Positions 15,244-24,958 of a stretch of 34,541 bases of DNA are shown in pieces. The stretch lies in assembly GCF_000698145.1 (NCBI RefSeq), contig NZ_BAXB01000033.1, positions 1 through 34,541 on the forward strand, in the 5' to 3' direction. Below the pieces are notes generated by a model that did not search any database, was not told the DNA's origin, and was given only the letters and a program-made list of their open reading frames with translations. The DNA is from Geomicrobium sp. JCM 19039 (GTDB taxonomy: Bacteria; Bacillota; Bacilli; Bacillales; Marinococcaceae). The position numbers and the translations under genes were made by a program. Position 1 is the stretch's first letter. The number at the start of each line of letters is the position of its first letter.

Positions 15244-18200
15244 ATGACAAATTTCTCGATCAGACGTCCGGTTTTTACAATCGTCGTCATGATTTTGTTT
15301 TTAATTGTAGGTCTCGTTTCTTCTACGAGATTACCGCTACAATTAATTCCAGATATTGATCCTCCAGTAGCAGCGGTGATTGCATCGTATCCAGATGCAG
15401 GGCCAGAAGAAGTTCTAACCGAAGTGACTGAACCGCTAGAAGCGCAATTAGCGACGACAACGGGTTTAGATCTCATTCAGTCGAATACGTCTGAAGCACG
15501 TCAATGATCATTTTGCAATTTGATTGGGACACAAACATTGAAGATGTTGAACTGGACATCATGAATACGTTACGGCAGGTGAATCTGCCTGATAGTGTGG
15601 ATGAACCGAGCTTCTTACAATTTGACCCATCCATGTTCCCGATGATGCAACTTGCCGTCACATCAGGAGATGACATCATTGATTTTCAAGATGACGTGCT
15701 AGACCTTGAACAAGAGTTGTTGAACATTCCAGGTGTAGCAAGCGTTGATGAATCAGGTAGTCTAACTGAAATTGTAGAAGTGAATCTTGATCGGGAACTC
15801 ATGGATGATAACAACGTCGCACAAGACGACGTTAGTGGAGCCATTCAATCAAACAACGTTTCCATGCCTGGTGGTACCGTGCTCCAGGATGATCTGAGTT
15901 TAACGACAAGGGTCGTTAGCGAACTTACATCAGTGAATGACATTCGCGAGCTAGTCGTAGGTGTTGATCCAGAATCGGGCGATCAAATAACAATTGATGA
16001 TGTCGGGGACGTAGACATTGTTACCGAAGATCAAACGGTCATTACAAGAGCCAACCAAGAAGATGCCATGATGTTATCGATCATGCAAGAATCTAGCGCC
16101 AATACGGCATCAACATCTGATGCAGTAAATGAGCGGTTGGACGAATTAATGAATGACAGTGATTTTGAAGACTTGAGTATTATCTCCCTTTATGATGAAG
16201 GGGACTTTATAAACCAAGCGATTAACAGTGTTGTTTCTGCACTCGTGCTTGGTGGTGTGCTAGCAATGACGGTGTTGTTCTTCTTCTTAAGAAACTTGAA
16301 AACACCATTTATCATTGGCTTGGCCATACCTTTCTCGGTGATCGTTACATTTGCGTTTATGTTCTTTTTGGACATTGGATTAAACATCATGACGCTAGGG
16401 GGTCTCGCCCTAGGAATTGGTCTTGTAATTGATAACGCGATTGTTGTTATTGAGAACATTTATCGCCACCTATCCAAAGGTAAAGACGCAAAAGAGGCAG
16501 CGAGAGAAGGTACGAAAGAAGTGATGGGGGCGATTACGGCCTCAACGCTAACGACCATTTCTGTTTTCTTACCAATCGTATTTATTACGGGTATTGTAGG
16601 AGACATTTTTGGTGAGCTAGCTTTAACCGTATCGTTTAGTTTATTGTCTTCGCTCCTCGTTGCGATTACGGTCGTTCCGATGGTTGCGAGCCGTGTATTA
16701 AAAGCACCTAAAGAAGACATTGAAGAAAAGCGCCGACAAGGCAAGACAATGAAATCACTTGAAAATATTACGCACTGGTCGCTCGGGCATCGCAAGTCTG
16801 TCATCGCGATTACGTTATTGCTTCTCTTTGGCGGTATTGGTGGACTGTTTACAGTCGGCACAGAGCTCCTCCCAGAAGCTGATCAATCGTCATTTAACGT
16901 CGATATTGAAATGGAATCTGGTACGAGTCTAGAGCGAACAGATGAAGCCGTAACGGCAATCGAAGATGTATTGGATGACTATCAAGAAATTGACAATTAC
17001 TCGGCCTCCGTTGGAGGTACGTCAATGGATATGGGTGGAGAAGGTGAATCACATACTGCCCAGATCATCGTATCCATGGTTCCGATGGATGAGCGGACAA
17101 TGACGGATGCGGAGTTTGTGGAATCAATTACGCGTGAACTGGAACGTGCAGATGACGGTGTTGAAGAGTTACGCGCCTATACAATGACCGCCGCGATGGG
17201 TGGGGAAGCCAATACGGTACCATTTATCGTGTCTCACTCAGAGCGTAGTGAGTTGTATGATTTCGCTGAAGAGCTACAAGATGAGTTGCTTGATTACTCC
17301 ATCATTCAAGAGGTACAACTTAGTATCGAAGATACGGTGCCAGAAATCCTTATCGAAGTCGACGATGAGGCTGCATTAGACAACGGTCTAACACCAGCAG
17401 AAGTTGCGACACAAGTCAATGAAGCCACGCAAGGCGAGACCGTTGCAACTGTCCAAATTCCTGATGATGAAGAAGAGGATGCAAATGGCACGACAACGAC
17501 GTATGAAGTTGTCGTTGGTCTCGATGCAAGTTTTACCGATTCAGTAGATGAACTTGAAGTCTTAACGATCAGAAATAACGAAGGTGAAACGGTAAACCTC
17601 AATGATATTGCTGAGATTACTGAAGGAGAAAGCCCTGCAGCCGTGCAACGAGCGGACCAAGAAGAAGCCGTTGAGTTTACGGTCGGTTATACGACAGCTG
17701 CTGTACTCAGTGATGTGTCAGATGCAATCGTCTCATCTGTTGATGAAGTTGAGTTGCCAGATGGAGCAAACTTCTCCTTTGGCGGAGAGCAAGAAATTCT
17801 TGATGATGCCATGATGAGCATGGTTCTTGCGCTTGTGCTTGCGGTTACCTTCATTTATCTCATTATGCTGCACAATTTGAGTCATTTAGCTGCCATTTAT
17901 TATGATGCTAACGGTTCCTCTCGTTATTATCGGCGTTGCAATTGCCCTTACAGCAACGCAAACCGCTATCGGAATTACGACCTTTATCGGGGTAATCATT
18001 CTCGTAGGTATTGCTGTAAACAACGGAATTGTCATGCTTGACTTCGTGAATCAACAGAAGCGAAAAGGGTTGTCTACCTACGATGCGCTCGTTGAATCTG
18101 TGAAGTTAAGAACACGACCGATTGTGATGACATCTGTCACTGCAATTCTAGGTATGGTGCCGATTGCGATTGGTATGGGTGAAGGTGCAGAAATGCAGCA

Positions 18201-18648
18201 GCCAATGGCGATTGCTGTAATTGGTGGTCTCATTAGTAGTACAGTGCTTACACTCGTGTTTATTCCGGTCATGTACAGCTTGTTTGATAAAGAAACACGC
18301 TCACGCCGGACGCCGTATGTAGTCGTGAACGACTACGATGAATCAGGTGAAGAGCGACGCATGTATTTACCCGCACACGAAGCAGGGCGTCCGTCAGCGT
18401 ACAAGTCGACACAAGCAGAGGACATTGAAGAAGTCGATGATGAAGAAGCGCCGGCTGATCCGGAGCCTAGAGACGCTGAAGACCGACACGAAGAAATGAG
18501 AGAAGAACAGAACGAAGAGTACCAAGAAGAAGAGAAACAAGAGAATAACACGTCCGCAGACCGTGAGACGAATGATTTAAGCAAAGATGAACTGCTCGAC
18601 CTTCTCGAGTCGATTGTCAAGCGCAACAAGAACGACAATGAAAAATAA
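15244..18648 (+). CDS. RND-family efflux pump, HAE1/SwrC-like (three frameshifts)
   Basis: About 1135 residues after repair. It starts MTNFSIRRPVFTIVVMILFL, with RLPLQLIPDIDPP and YPDAGPEEVLTEVTEPLE as in HAE1-type RND transporters. Two periplasmic-type loops and helical bundles follow, with GGLALGIGLVIDNAIVVIENI and later VGIAVNNGIVMLDFVNQ. The GGGGTGG before 15244 sets the start. Breaks: near 15499, where one added G gives SEGTSMIILQF; near 17869, where one added base gives LIMAAQFESFS; and near 17893, where one more base restores PFIIMMLTVPLVI. Lacking an outer membrane, the cell would use it as an inner-membrane exporter like B. subtilis SwrC. The last 130 or so residues form a very acidic, charged cytoplasmic tail unusual for the family. 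Confidence 0.85.
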
Positions 18649-18673
18649 AAAAACTGAGCAGTTTGGTAAGATG

Positions 18674-18712
18674 ACCGCCAGATTCCACACGTTGGAGTCT
18701 GGCGGTTTTTTT
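18674..18712 (+). terminator. Terminator after the RND gene
   Basis: ACCGCCAGA (18674-18682) pairs with TCTGGCGGT (18698-18706), with an inner TCCA/TGGA extension, followed by T7. Confidence 0.85.
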
Positions 18713-18822
18713 ATGAGTAAGCGGAAGTTATCAGATTGCATACGTTGGATTTTAAGGTCGAGGACGATTAAAAAAGCACGCCCGCCCAACTTGGACGAAC
18801 GTGTGATATCGGAAATGACAAT

Positions 18823-18993
18823 TTACAGTCGCTTTAACAGTTGTCTTTTTGCCTCCGAATAATCGGAAGTGGATGCTCTGGCTGCGGCCTGTCTTTGCGT
18901 TCTCAGCCATTTGTGATAATGGGATTCAGATAGAATGCCACGCTTTTTTGCCGATCGCGCAGCGGCTTTTTTTAGCAGTTCTTTTCCTGACAA
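18823..18993 (-). CDS. Small basic protein, TTG start, coupled to the upstream GAF-like gene
   Basis: A 56-residue frame from TTG (18993) to TAA (18823) reads MSGKELLKKAAARSAKKRG, then ILSESHYHKWLRTQRQ and AAARASTSDYSEAKRQLLKRL. It is strongly basic and helical with protein-like composition. GGGAGG lies 10 nt before the TTG, inside the last codons of the upstream gene, so translation is probably coupled. An overlapping ATG at 18999 in another frame opens only 24 codons and is the weaker choice. Family and function are unknown to me. Nucleic-acid binding is possible from the charge, but that is inference. Confidence 0.55.
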   Translation of the reverse strand: MSGKELLKKAAARSAKKRGILSESHYHKWLRTQRQAAARASTSDYSEAKRQLLKRL

Positions 18994-18999
18994 ATTGCA

Positions 19000-19806
19000 T
19001 CAACCTCCCTTGTTTCTATCGTATTCTGTCTCATTTAATTGTTGATCGACAAATTGATTATCAAGCGTCTGACTATATTCTATGAATGCCAGCTCAATAA
19101 ATCTGCTGTATAGTGCGGCAATTGGAATTACTTCTTTTTGAAACGACGTCTGGGCATCAATGGTTAACACTCCCCATTCGGATAAAGGGAAGCAAAGAAG
19201 CGCTTTGGAATCGACTCTAAGCATCTCGGTTGGATAATAATCAACATCGGCGTAAATGTTCTGGACGTGTTCTCTTCTTTTTTTGCGAAAACAACGCCCT
19301 GCAATTGTTTCATGAATGGGAAGTTGGTCGTTCTGATCTCCTTCATCAAAACGGGTGTTACCTGCAAATAGGACGAGCCGATCAATTTCTTCTTCTTCGA
19401 TCCAGATGGCGCAGTAATGTTCCTCTCCTGGTTTGAACTTAATATCGGTACTTAGTGTGTTCACGAGTTGAATCATTAAGCTTTCATACGCTTCTAATCG
19501 TTCAGTGACCGGTAACTCTTGTTCCTTTAATTGAGACAGCGACGCAAGAAATCGCTCTGCGTTTTGCATTGCATGTGTTGTTTGCAGCGAGATGTCTTTT
19601 TGTAAGGAAGCTTCAGATTTGGATGTAAACAATTCTTGTTGAATTTTTTGGAAGCCTAATTCTTTATCGATCTTCTCTGTATATTTCATCGCGGCGCGTC
19701 CGATTAACACAAAAAGAACGAGTACACCAGCAATGATGAGAAAACCAGTCACTCCGTATACCCAGTCCGGCTGATGTTCGAAGAGAACACGTAACAATTC
19801 TGTCAT
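19000..19806 (-). CDS. Membrane-anchored coiled-coil and GAF-like sensor protein
   Basis: About 268 residues. A single transmembrane helix (about 19-41, GVTGFLIIAGVLVLFVLIG) is followed by a coiled-coil helix rich in Q, K and E to about 110, then a domain with GAF-like features: HYCAIWIEEEEIDRLVLFAG, IHETIAGRCF, ALLCFPLSEWGVLTID and FIELAFIEY. It carries no kinase, cyclase or GGDEF output domain, so it may act by protein contact. The ATG at 19806 follows AGGTG; an earlier ATG at 19821 has an ill-placed site. The stop codon overlaps the ribosome binding region of the small basic gene downstream. Confidence 0.6.
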   Translation of the reverse strand: MTELLRVLFEHQPDWVYGVTGFLIIAGVLVLFVLIGRAAMKYTEKIDKELGFQKIQQELFTSKSEASLQKDISLQTTHAMQNAERFLASLSQLKEQELPVTERLEAYESLMIQLVNTLSTDIKFKPGEEHYCAIWIEEEEIDRLVLFAGNTRFDEGDQNDQLPIHETIAGRCFRKKRREHVQNIYADVDYYPTEMLRVDSKALLCFPLSEWGVLTIDAQTSFQKEVIPIAALYSRFIELAFIEYSQTLDNQFVDQQLNETEYDRNKGG

Positions 19807-20021
19807 TCGCAGCACCTGCATTCCTTCATTAATACAATGTAATCCACATCAAGAGGATTTATGCACAGTGGATTTATGTTTTGCGATCCAGTGAAACTAC
19901 CCAATTTCATAGACGTTTCCCTCTTTTTTATCGATAGCTAGGTTATGTCATTACAACGAATGTGAGAGCTGACATAGGATTTAATGTAAGACAATTTATG
20001 AGGAAAAAAGGAGAGTTTGAA

Positions 20022-20270
20022 ATGTCATATAATCATTGGGACTATTTGTTTGGCTGTGGCGGTAACCGAGGTGGCGGCAACCGACGGGGCAAGCGCTTTG
20101 AGTGTGAGTGTAGAGAAGTACGTGACAGAGATCGCGGCTGTGGGTGTAAAGACAAGTATGATTATGATTACGACTACGATTATGATCATTGCTACAAGAA
20201 GAAAGAAAAATGTGACAAAGATCGTGGAGAGCGTTGCCGCATTAAGTTTGAAATTGAGTGCGACGACTAA
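20022..20270 (+). CDS. Cys-rich coat-like protein with Asp-Tyr repeat
   Basis: An 82-residue protein: MSYNHWDYLFGCGGNRGGGN, then ECEC, RDRGCGCKDK, a run of alternating Asp and Tyr (DNA hexamer repeat GAYTAY at about 20160-20187), HCYKKKEKCDKDRGERC and a closing IKFEIECDD. The mix of Cys, Tyr, Gly and charged residues is typical of small spore coat or crust proteins that become cross-linked. AAAAGGAG lies 10 nt before the ATG at 20022. A CATAGGAT box near 19973, with AC about 15-16 nt upstream, resembles a SigK promoter. No family is recognised. Confidence 0.55.
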   Translation: MSYNHWDYLFGCGGNRGGGNRRGKRFECECREVRDRDRGCGCKDKYDYDYDYDYDHCYKKKEKCDKDRGERCRIKFEIECDD

Positions 20271-20281
20271 TAAGTACGTGA

Positions 20282-20307
20282 GGGAAGCAGTTTTATAACT
20301 GCTTCCC
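20282..20307 (+). terminator. Hairpin between the two Cys-rich genes
   Basis: GGGAAGCAGTT (20282-20292) pairs perfectly with AACTGCTTCCC (20297-20307) around a 4-nt loop. The T tail is weak (CTTTAC), so partial read-through into the next gene is likely. Confidence 0.55.
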
Positions 20308-20339
20308 CTTTACAGGATAGAAAGAAAGGAAGTGAAAAT

Positions 20340-20558
20340 ATGAACCAATCAAGACACTACTGGACAGGATGTTCTTGTAGAAAGAAGCATTCGAATAAGG
20401 AAAGTTCTTGCTATCATAGTGGCTATCAAAAGCCTGCCCCGCCGTGGTATCCTTCGTGTTACAACGGCAATCCAGAGCCAAAACCAAAGGCAAAACCAGA
20501 GAAAAAACGGAAAACGAAAAGTCGATTAAAAGGGTCTATTATTGTTAAATGTGATTAG
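20340..20558 (+). CDS. Small Cys/Pro/Lys-rich coat-like protein
   Basis: A 72-residue protein with five Cys in the first 45 residues (GCSCRKK, SSCYHSGY, YPSCYNG), a Pro/Lys stretch (PEPKPKAKPEKKRKTK) and the ending LKGSIIVKCD. AAAGGAAG lies 7 nt upstream. It follows the other Cys-rich gene after a hairpin, so the two probably share a developmental role, most simply in the spore surface. No family is recognised. Confidence 0.5.
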   Translation: MNQSRHYWTGCSCRKKHSNKESSCYHSGYQKPAPPWYPSCYNGNPEPKPKAKPEKKRKTKSRLKGSIIVKCD

Positions 20559-20881
20559 AGTGGTTGTATATGGAATTTCGCTAGATATAGGTAAGACCAT
20601 TACTAGTTTTTCAAAGATAATCATAGAATGATAAGGCAAGCAAAAACGTCATCCGCCGGACGTCTTGCTTGTAAAGATTAGCTCTGTCATACCTCCCAGG
20701 TCTGTAATCATGGCATGTAATTCCCTCCAACACATTGAACGGAACTTTTGAAACGGGGTCATTGACTCCGTTCTTTTTATCTGTTGTATGACAAATGACA
20801 TCCTTCCCATTGCAAGTGGAACGACAATCGATTACGATATTGATAAGTATCATTACATCATTACAACATGGATGGGGGAAG
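20559..20881. other. Intergenic region with two hairpins and a 13-codon minus-strand frame
   Basis: About 320 nt with no full-size gene. On the minus strand GGGAGG precedes an ATG at 20690 that opens 13 codons (MTELIFTSKTSGG) to a TGA at 20649. That stop lies within a hairpin (20637-20671; CAAGCAA/TTGCTTG and ACGTC/GACGT arms) followed on the minus strand by T5. This resembles a leader peptide with a terminator, but no minus-strand gene follows. Confidence 0.35.
20752..20779 (+). terminator. Terminator upstream of the nucleotidyltransferase gene
   Basis: AACGGGGTC (20752-20760) pairs with GACTCCGTT (20764-20772, one wobble) around ATT, followed by CTTTTTAT. It probably ends transcripts arriving from the Cys-rich genes. 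Confidence 0.65.
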
Positions 20882-20890
20882 ATGCTGTAT

Positions 20891-21655
20891 ATGGACGACC
20901 AGATTGACGATTATTTGGACCGCCTTGCCACAACGTTGCAATCATTGTTGAAAAAACAACTCACAGGGGTGTATTTGAGTGGATCGCTCGTTATGGACGA
21001 TTGGATTCCGACGAATAGCGATGTGGATGTGATGTGCATAGTGGACCGTCCACTTAAAGATTCTGTGAAACTGAAATTGGTCGACCAATTAGCTGAAGAG
21101 AGGTTGGATCCTCCAGGATCAGGTTTGGAGCTTGTGTTCGTATTAGAAGATGAGGTTATTAAACCGCACTCACTACCATCTTACGAATACGTGCTTACAT
21201 TTCAACAAAATATCGGTGTAAAGGTGAAAGAAGAAGGGATGGACGAAGGGTTATTGATGGACTTTACCATCTGTTATCAATCTGGAAAGACACTCATCGG
21301 AAAACCGATAGAAGAAGTATTTGGGGTTGTGCCAAAACCATGGTTGAATGAGGCTATGAAAGGGTCGCTTCGTTGGCATAAGGCACATGTTTTTCACCCA
21401 TTTTATGATCCGTATGGTCACGAAGCCGTTTTGAATGCTTGTCGCACATGGTGCTTCAAAGAAAATGGCCGGATGACGTCAAAAACGAAGGGCGCGCTAT
21501 GGGCGGTGTCGCGATGGTCTGACTCTGATGTTGTTTCTCACGCACTTTCCATTCGTGAAGGGTCACGAACCGATCGATTAGACGAAGAGCGGGTGCATGC
21601 GATTCTTGATCATGTAATGATGATGCAAAGTACCAAGTTAAAAGCATTCATTTAA
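20891..21655 (+). CDS. AadA-like aminoglycoside nucleotidyltransferase family protein
   Basis: About 254 residues. The nucleotidyltransferase core is GVYLSGSLVMDDWIPTNSDV followed by DVMCIV, i.e. GS...DxD with two metal-binding Asp residues. A C-terminal helical domain (LNACRTWCFKENGRMTSKTKGA, the DUF4111 region) matches streptomycin/spectinomycin adenylyltransferases of the ANT(3'')/ANT(9) group. It may confer aminoglycoside resistance, but chromosomal relatives are not always active, so the substrate is uncertain. The start is ambiguous: GGGGGAAG lies 3 nt before ATG 20882 and about 12 nt before ATG 20891. I prefer the latter on spacing and family alignment. Confidence 0.78.
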   Translation: MDDQIDDYLDRLATTLQSLLKKQLTGVYLSGSLVMDDWIPTNSDVDVMCIVDRPLKDSVKLKLVDQLAEERLDPPGSGLELVFVLEDEVIKPHSLPSYEYVLTFQQNIGVKVKEEGMDEGLLMDFTICYQSGKTLIGKPIEEVFGVVPKPWLNEAMKGSLRWHKAHVFHPFYDPYGHEAVLNACRTWCFKENGRMTSKTKGALWAVSRWSDSDVVSHALSIREGSRTDRLDEERVHAILDHVMMMQSTKLKAFI

Positions 21656-21725
21656 CATATAGGACAAATAAGTGAGAGGGTCTTTTGACTCTCTATTTTT
21701 CGTTTTAAAGACCGGAGGGATTTCG

Positions 21726-22855
21726 TTGTTAGATATGTACCACGACTGGCTAGCCATGTATCCATGGCTTCAATATGTCGTCGCATTTATAATCATTATG
21801 TTCTTTTTATTTCTTAGAAAAGTGTTCACCCGGTATGTGTTTGCCTTTATTTTACGACTATCACGAAAAAGCAAAAGTGAGCTACTTCCGAATATCTTGT
21901 TGTCTTTTCAACGACCGGTTCGCTTTTTCTTTGTGATTTTAGGTTTGTATCTTGCCATTCAATACCTAGTGCCGGATGATCCGACAGCAGCTGTTGAAAG
22001 GCGAATGGAAGTTGTGAACACGTTCTTTCGTTCCAGTGTGATCTTAATGTTCGGATGGGGGTTCTTTAACGTATCTGGAACATCATCAAATCTGTTTAAA
22101 AAGTTAAGCATGCGCCTCGATTCCGGGGAGGACAGTATGCTCGTACCTTTCCTTTCTAAGTTGTTGCGCGTATTGATCGTCGCGCTAACTGTCGTGGTCA
22201 TTCTTGATACGTTTGGTTTTGATATTAACGGTTTTGTTGCCGGTCTAGGGCTTGGTGGTCTTGCTTTTGCCCTTGCAGCTCAAGACACGATTGGCAATTT
22301 GTTTGGCGGGATCATTATCGTTACAGAGAAGCCATTTAGAAAAGACGATTGGATTGAGACGCAACTGTTGAAGGAATTGTAGAAGACATCTCTTTTCGGA
22401 GTACAAAGGTCAGAACATTTTCTGAAGGGCTCGTTACAGTGCCAAACTCAACACTCGCTCACGAACCGATCACGAATTGGTCTGAGATGACGAAGAGGCA
22501 AATCGCTTTTGAAATCCAATTTCGATATGATACACCAATGGATTCGTTAAAAGTGGCTAGAGAGCGGATTGAAAGTGAATTGAAAGGAAATGAAGCGATC
22601 AATCAAGAAACGATCTTCGTCCGTTTACACGAGTTGCAAGAGTCTGGCATTGAACTGATGTTCTACTTGTTCACGAATACGACAAACTGGGAAGAATGGC
22701 TGAAAGTTAAAGAGCAGCTGAACTTGCGGATTTTGGAAATCCTTCGTGAAGAAAATGTCGACTTTGCAATGCCATCTCAAGACTTGTACATTAACGATGA
22801 GTTGCACTTACTCACAGAAGGTACTGATGACAATTTAGAGGACAAGCAGTCGTAA
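21726..22855 (+). CDS. ykuT: MscS-type mechanosensitive channel, YkuT-like (frameshifted)
   Basis: A small-conductance mechanosensitive channel. Four hydrophobic segments lead to the pore helix motif GFVAGLGLGGLAFALAAQDT and IGNLFGG, then a cytoplasmic beta domain (GIVEDISFRSTKVRT, VPNSTLA) and an alpha/beta tail. The TTG at 21726 follows GGAGGG by 5 nt. The frame breaks near 22362: one added base in GCAACTG (for example CAA to CAAA) joins KDDWIETQ to TVEGIVEDISF. The repaired length is about 376 residues, normal for the family. It lies just upstream of dapH, and in B. subtilis ykuT is also close to the dapH-dapL genes. Confidence 0.85.
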
Positions 22856-22931
22856 TGCTTTTGTTCAATGCAGTGTTATGATAATCTAGAATAGGAAAAA
22901 ATGATACGAATGATCGTTTGGAGGATGAACC

Positions 22932-23651
22932 ATGAAAATGATGGATGGACATGAAATTGTAAAGTTTATTTCTGAGAGCGAGAAATCTACTCCGGTAAAA
23001 GTGTACATTAACGGAGATGTTCGTGATATGAATTTTGGTGAAGATGCAAAAGTCTTCCCTAATGAGTCAGGTGCAGTTGTTTTTGGAGAGTGGAAAGCAG
23101 TCCAAGAAGCTCTTTTAGGAAATGAAGCAAAAATTCAGGACTATGTGGTTGAGAATGATCGACGGAATTCGGCAATTCCTTTGCTTGATATGAAGAATAT
23201 TAAAGCACGCATTGAGCCAGGTGCGATTATCCGCGACCAAGTCATTATCGGTGACAATTCCGTCATTATGATGGGGGCAAGCATTAACATCGGAGCCGTT
23301 GTAGGTGAAGGTACGATGATTGATATGAATGTCGTTATGGGCGGTCGTGCAACGGTCGGCAAAAACTGCCACATCGGAGCTGGAGCTGTACTCGCAGGTG
23401 TTGTTGAACCACCATCTGCACAGCCAGTGATCGTGGAAGATGAGGTTGTTGTTGGTGCGAACGCTGTGATTTTGGAAGGTGTTCGTGTTGGAAAAGGCGC
23501 TGTTGTTGCAGCAGGCGCAATTGTTACTGAAGATGTTCCAGAGAATGTTGTTGTTGCTGGAACACCTGCACGTGTCATCAAAGACATCGATGAAGGTACG
23601 CGTGGGAAAACAGAAATTAAAGCAGAGCTTCGTAAGCTTAAAGAAGACTAA
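22932..23651 (+). CDS. dapH: Tetrahydrodipicolinate N-acetyltransferase DapH
   Basis: A 239-residue enzyme of the acetyl branch of lysine and meso-diaminopimelate synthesis. It acetylates tetrahydrodipicolinate using acetyl-CoA. An N-terminal domain ([25 protein letters not shown] pattern) is followed by a left-handed beta-helix of hexapeptide repeats (about 95-215: [55 protein letters not shown]). It ends [17 protein letters not shown] lies 8 nt before the ATG. Several long minus-strand frames overlap it but reflect only its codon bias. dapL follows. Confidence 0.95.
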   Translation: MKMMDGHEIVKFISESEKSTPVKVYINGDVRDMNFGEDAKVFPNESGAVVFGEWKAVQEALLGNEAKIQDYVVENDRRNSAIPLLDMKNIKARIEPGAIIRDQVIIGDNSVIMMGASINIGAVVGEGTMIDMNVVMGGRATVGKNCHIGAGAVLAGVVEPPSAQPVIVEDEVVVGANAVILEGVRVGKGAVVAAGAIVTEDVPENVVVAGTPARVIKDIDEGTRGKTEIKAELRKLKED

Positions 23652-23662
23652 ACATGAGTTAA

Positions 23663-23692
23663 GACTCCCGATCAACATGAGCGGGAGTTTCT
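23663..23692 (+). terminator. Hairpin between dapH and dapL
   Basis: ACTCCCG (23664-23670) pairs with CGGGAGT (23682-23688) followed by TTCTTTAT. The stem is modest, so it probably attenuates rather than stops transcription into dapL. Confidence 0.5.
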
Positions 23693-23711
23693 TTATAGGG
23701 GGAGCATTGCC

Positions 23712-24842
23712 ATGTATACGAAGGAACAGATGTATCACATTCGCCAAGAACTTCATCAGATTCCTGAAGAAGGGTTTAAGGAGTGGGAAACGAGCAAAAC
23801 GATCCGTCATTATCTTGATAACTTAGACCAGAAACATATGCGCATTACCGAATGGCAAACAGGATATTTTGTGAACATCGATGGGTATGCACCTGAACAA
23901 ACGATTGGATACCGGACCGATATTGATGGTCTACCGATGACAGAACAAACGGGCTTGCCCTATTCATCTGTACATGAAGGGTTCATGCACGCTTGTGGAC
24001 ATGACTTGCATATGACGATCGCGCTTTCGCTCCTATCATACTTTAGTGAACGGCAACCCAAAGACAATCTCCTGTTTATTTTTCAGCCGGCAGAAGAAGG
24101 GCCAGGCGGGGCAGAACCGATGATTCAGAGTAAAGAATACGAAGCTTTGCGCCCGGATTGGATGATGGCACTTCACGTCCACCCTCATCTAGCGGTCGGG
24201 ACAGTGGCCACGAAAGAAGGGTTATTGTTTGCGAATACGGCAGAGTTTAATCTCCATTTGCGCGGTAAAAGTGGACATGCCGCTTACCCTCATGAAGCGA
24301 ATGATATGGTTGTGGCATCTAGTTACTTAATTACGCAGTTGCAGTCGGTCATCTCCCGTAGAATTGACCCGATTGATAGTGCGGTTATCTCGATTGGGAA
24401 GCTCGAAAGCGGTACGAAGGAGAACATTGTCGCCTCTCGCGCCAGCACAGAAGGGACGATTCGCACGCTTTCAAAAGACTCGATGGATCGTGTGCAAAAA
24501 CATGTCACAAGCATGTGCAGAGGCATTGCTGAAAGTTTTAATTGTGAAGTTGTGATTGAGTGGGGTTCTGCATACAAACAAGTGTGGAACGATGCAACGA
24601 AAACGAATGATTTCATAAATTGGACGAAGAAGCAACCAAACGTTCAATTTGTTGAATCTGAGCGCGCCATGACCGGGGAAGATTTCGGCTTTTTCTTAGA
24701 CGACGTGCCAGGTTTTATGTTTTGGCTCGGTGTTGATGGAGAAGCTGGATTACATGAGCCTACGCTAAATCCAAAAGAAGAAGCGATTCCAGTAGCAGTT
24801 GAGCATGTGATTGGTTATCTACAACAAGCGATGAACAAATAA
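23712..24842 (+). CDS. dapL: N-acetyldiaminopimelate deacetylase (M20D peptidase family)
   Basis: A 376-residue enzyme that removes acetate from N-acetyl-LL-diaminopimelate in the same pathway as DapH. M20 features are YRTDIDGLPMTEQTGLPYSS, the metal motif HACGHDLHM, PAEEGPGGAEPM with the catalytic Glu, HVHPHLAVG, a lid domain with GKSGHAAYPHEANDMV, and MTGEDFGFFL near the C-terminus. The start follows AGGGGGAG by 9 nt. It is the homologue of B. subtilis YkuR and sits 60 nt after dapH. Confidence 0.93.
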   Translation: MYTKEQMYHIRQELHQIPEEGFKEWETSKTIRHYLDNLDQKHMRITEWQTGYFVNIDGYAPEQTIGYRTDIDGLPMTEQTGLPYSSVHEGFMHACGHDLHMTIALSLLSYFSERQPKDNLLFIFQPAEEGPGGAEPMIQSKEYEALRPDWMMALHVHPHLAVGTVATKEGLLFANTAEFNLHLRGKSGHAAYPHEANDMVVASSYLITQLQSVISRRIDPIDSAVISIGKLESGTKENIVASRASTEGTIRTLSKDSMDRVQKHVTSMCRGIAESFNCEVVIEWGSAYKQVWNDATKTNDFINWTKKQPNVQFVESERAMTGEDFGFFLDDVPGFMFWLGVDGEAGLHEPTLNPKEEAIPVAVEHVIGYLQQAMNK

Positions 24843-24851
24843 GCGAACGAT

Positions 24852-24881
24852 CGGGACACGTCCAATGATTGGCGTGTCCCG
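24852..24881 (+). terminator. Hairpin after dapL
   Basis: CGGGACACG (24852-24860) pairs perfectly with CGTGTCCCG (24873-24881), and CCA/TGG extends the stem inward. There is no T tail, so termination is uncertain. Confidence 0.4.
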
Positions 24882-24958
24882 CATATCGCCCACATTGACA
24901 ACTTTATAGAGGTTCACTAAAATTAACGTCATAGCAATTCTTGAAAGGAAGATTCATT

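Noticed and set aside
15244..18648. Programmed frameshifting in the RND gene
   Set aside because: Three separate shifts, two within about 25 bp, with no slippery site plus pseudoknot pattern, and similar breaks in unrelated genes, argue for sequence errors.
20611..20853. 80-codon minus-strand frame opposite the nucleotidyltransferase leader
   Set aside because: It crosses a hairpin and a strong plus-strand terminator and has no start signal.
23115..23810. Long minus-strand frames opposite dapH (up to 231 codons)
   Set aside because: They mirror the codon bias of dapH, which is a certain gene; they lack start signals and have Asn/Cys/His-rich or Thr/Pro-rich nonsense composition.
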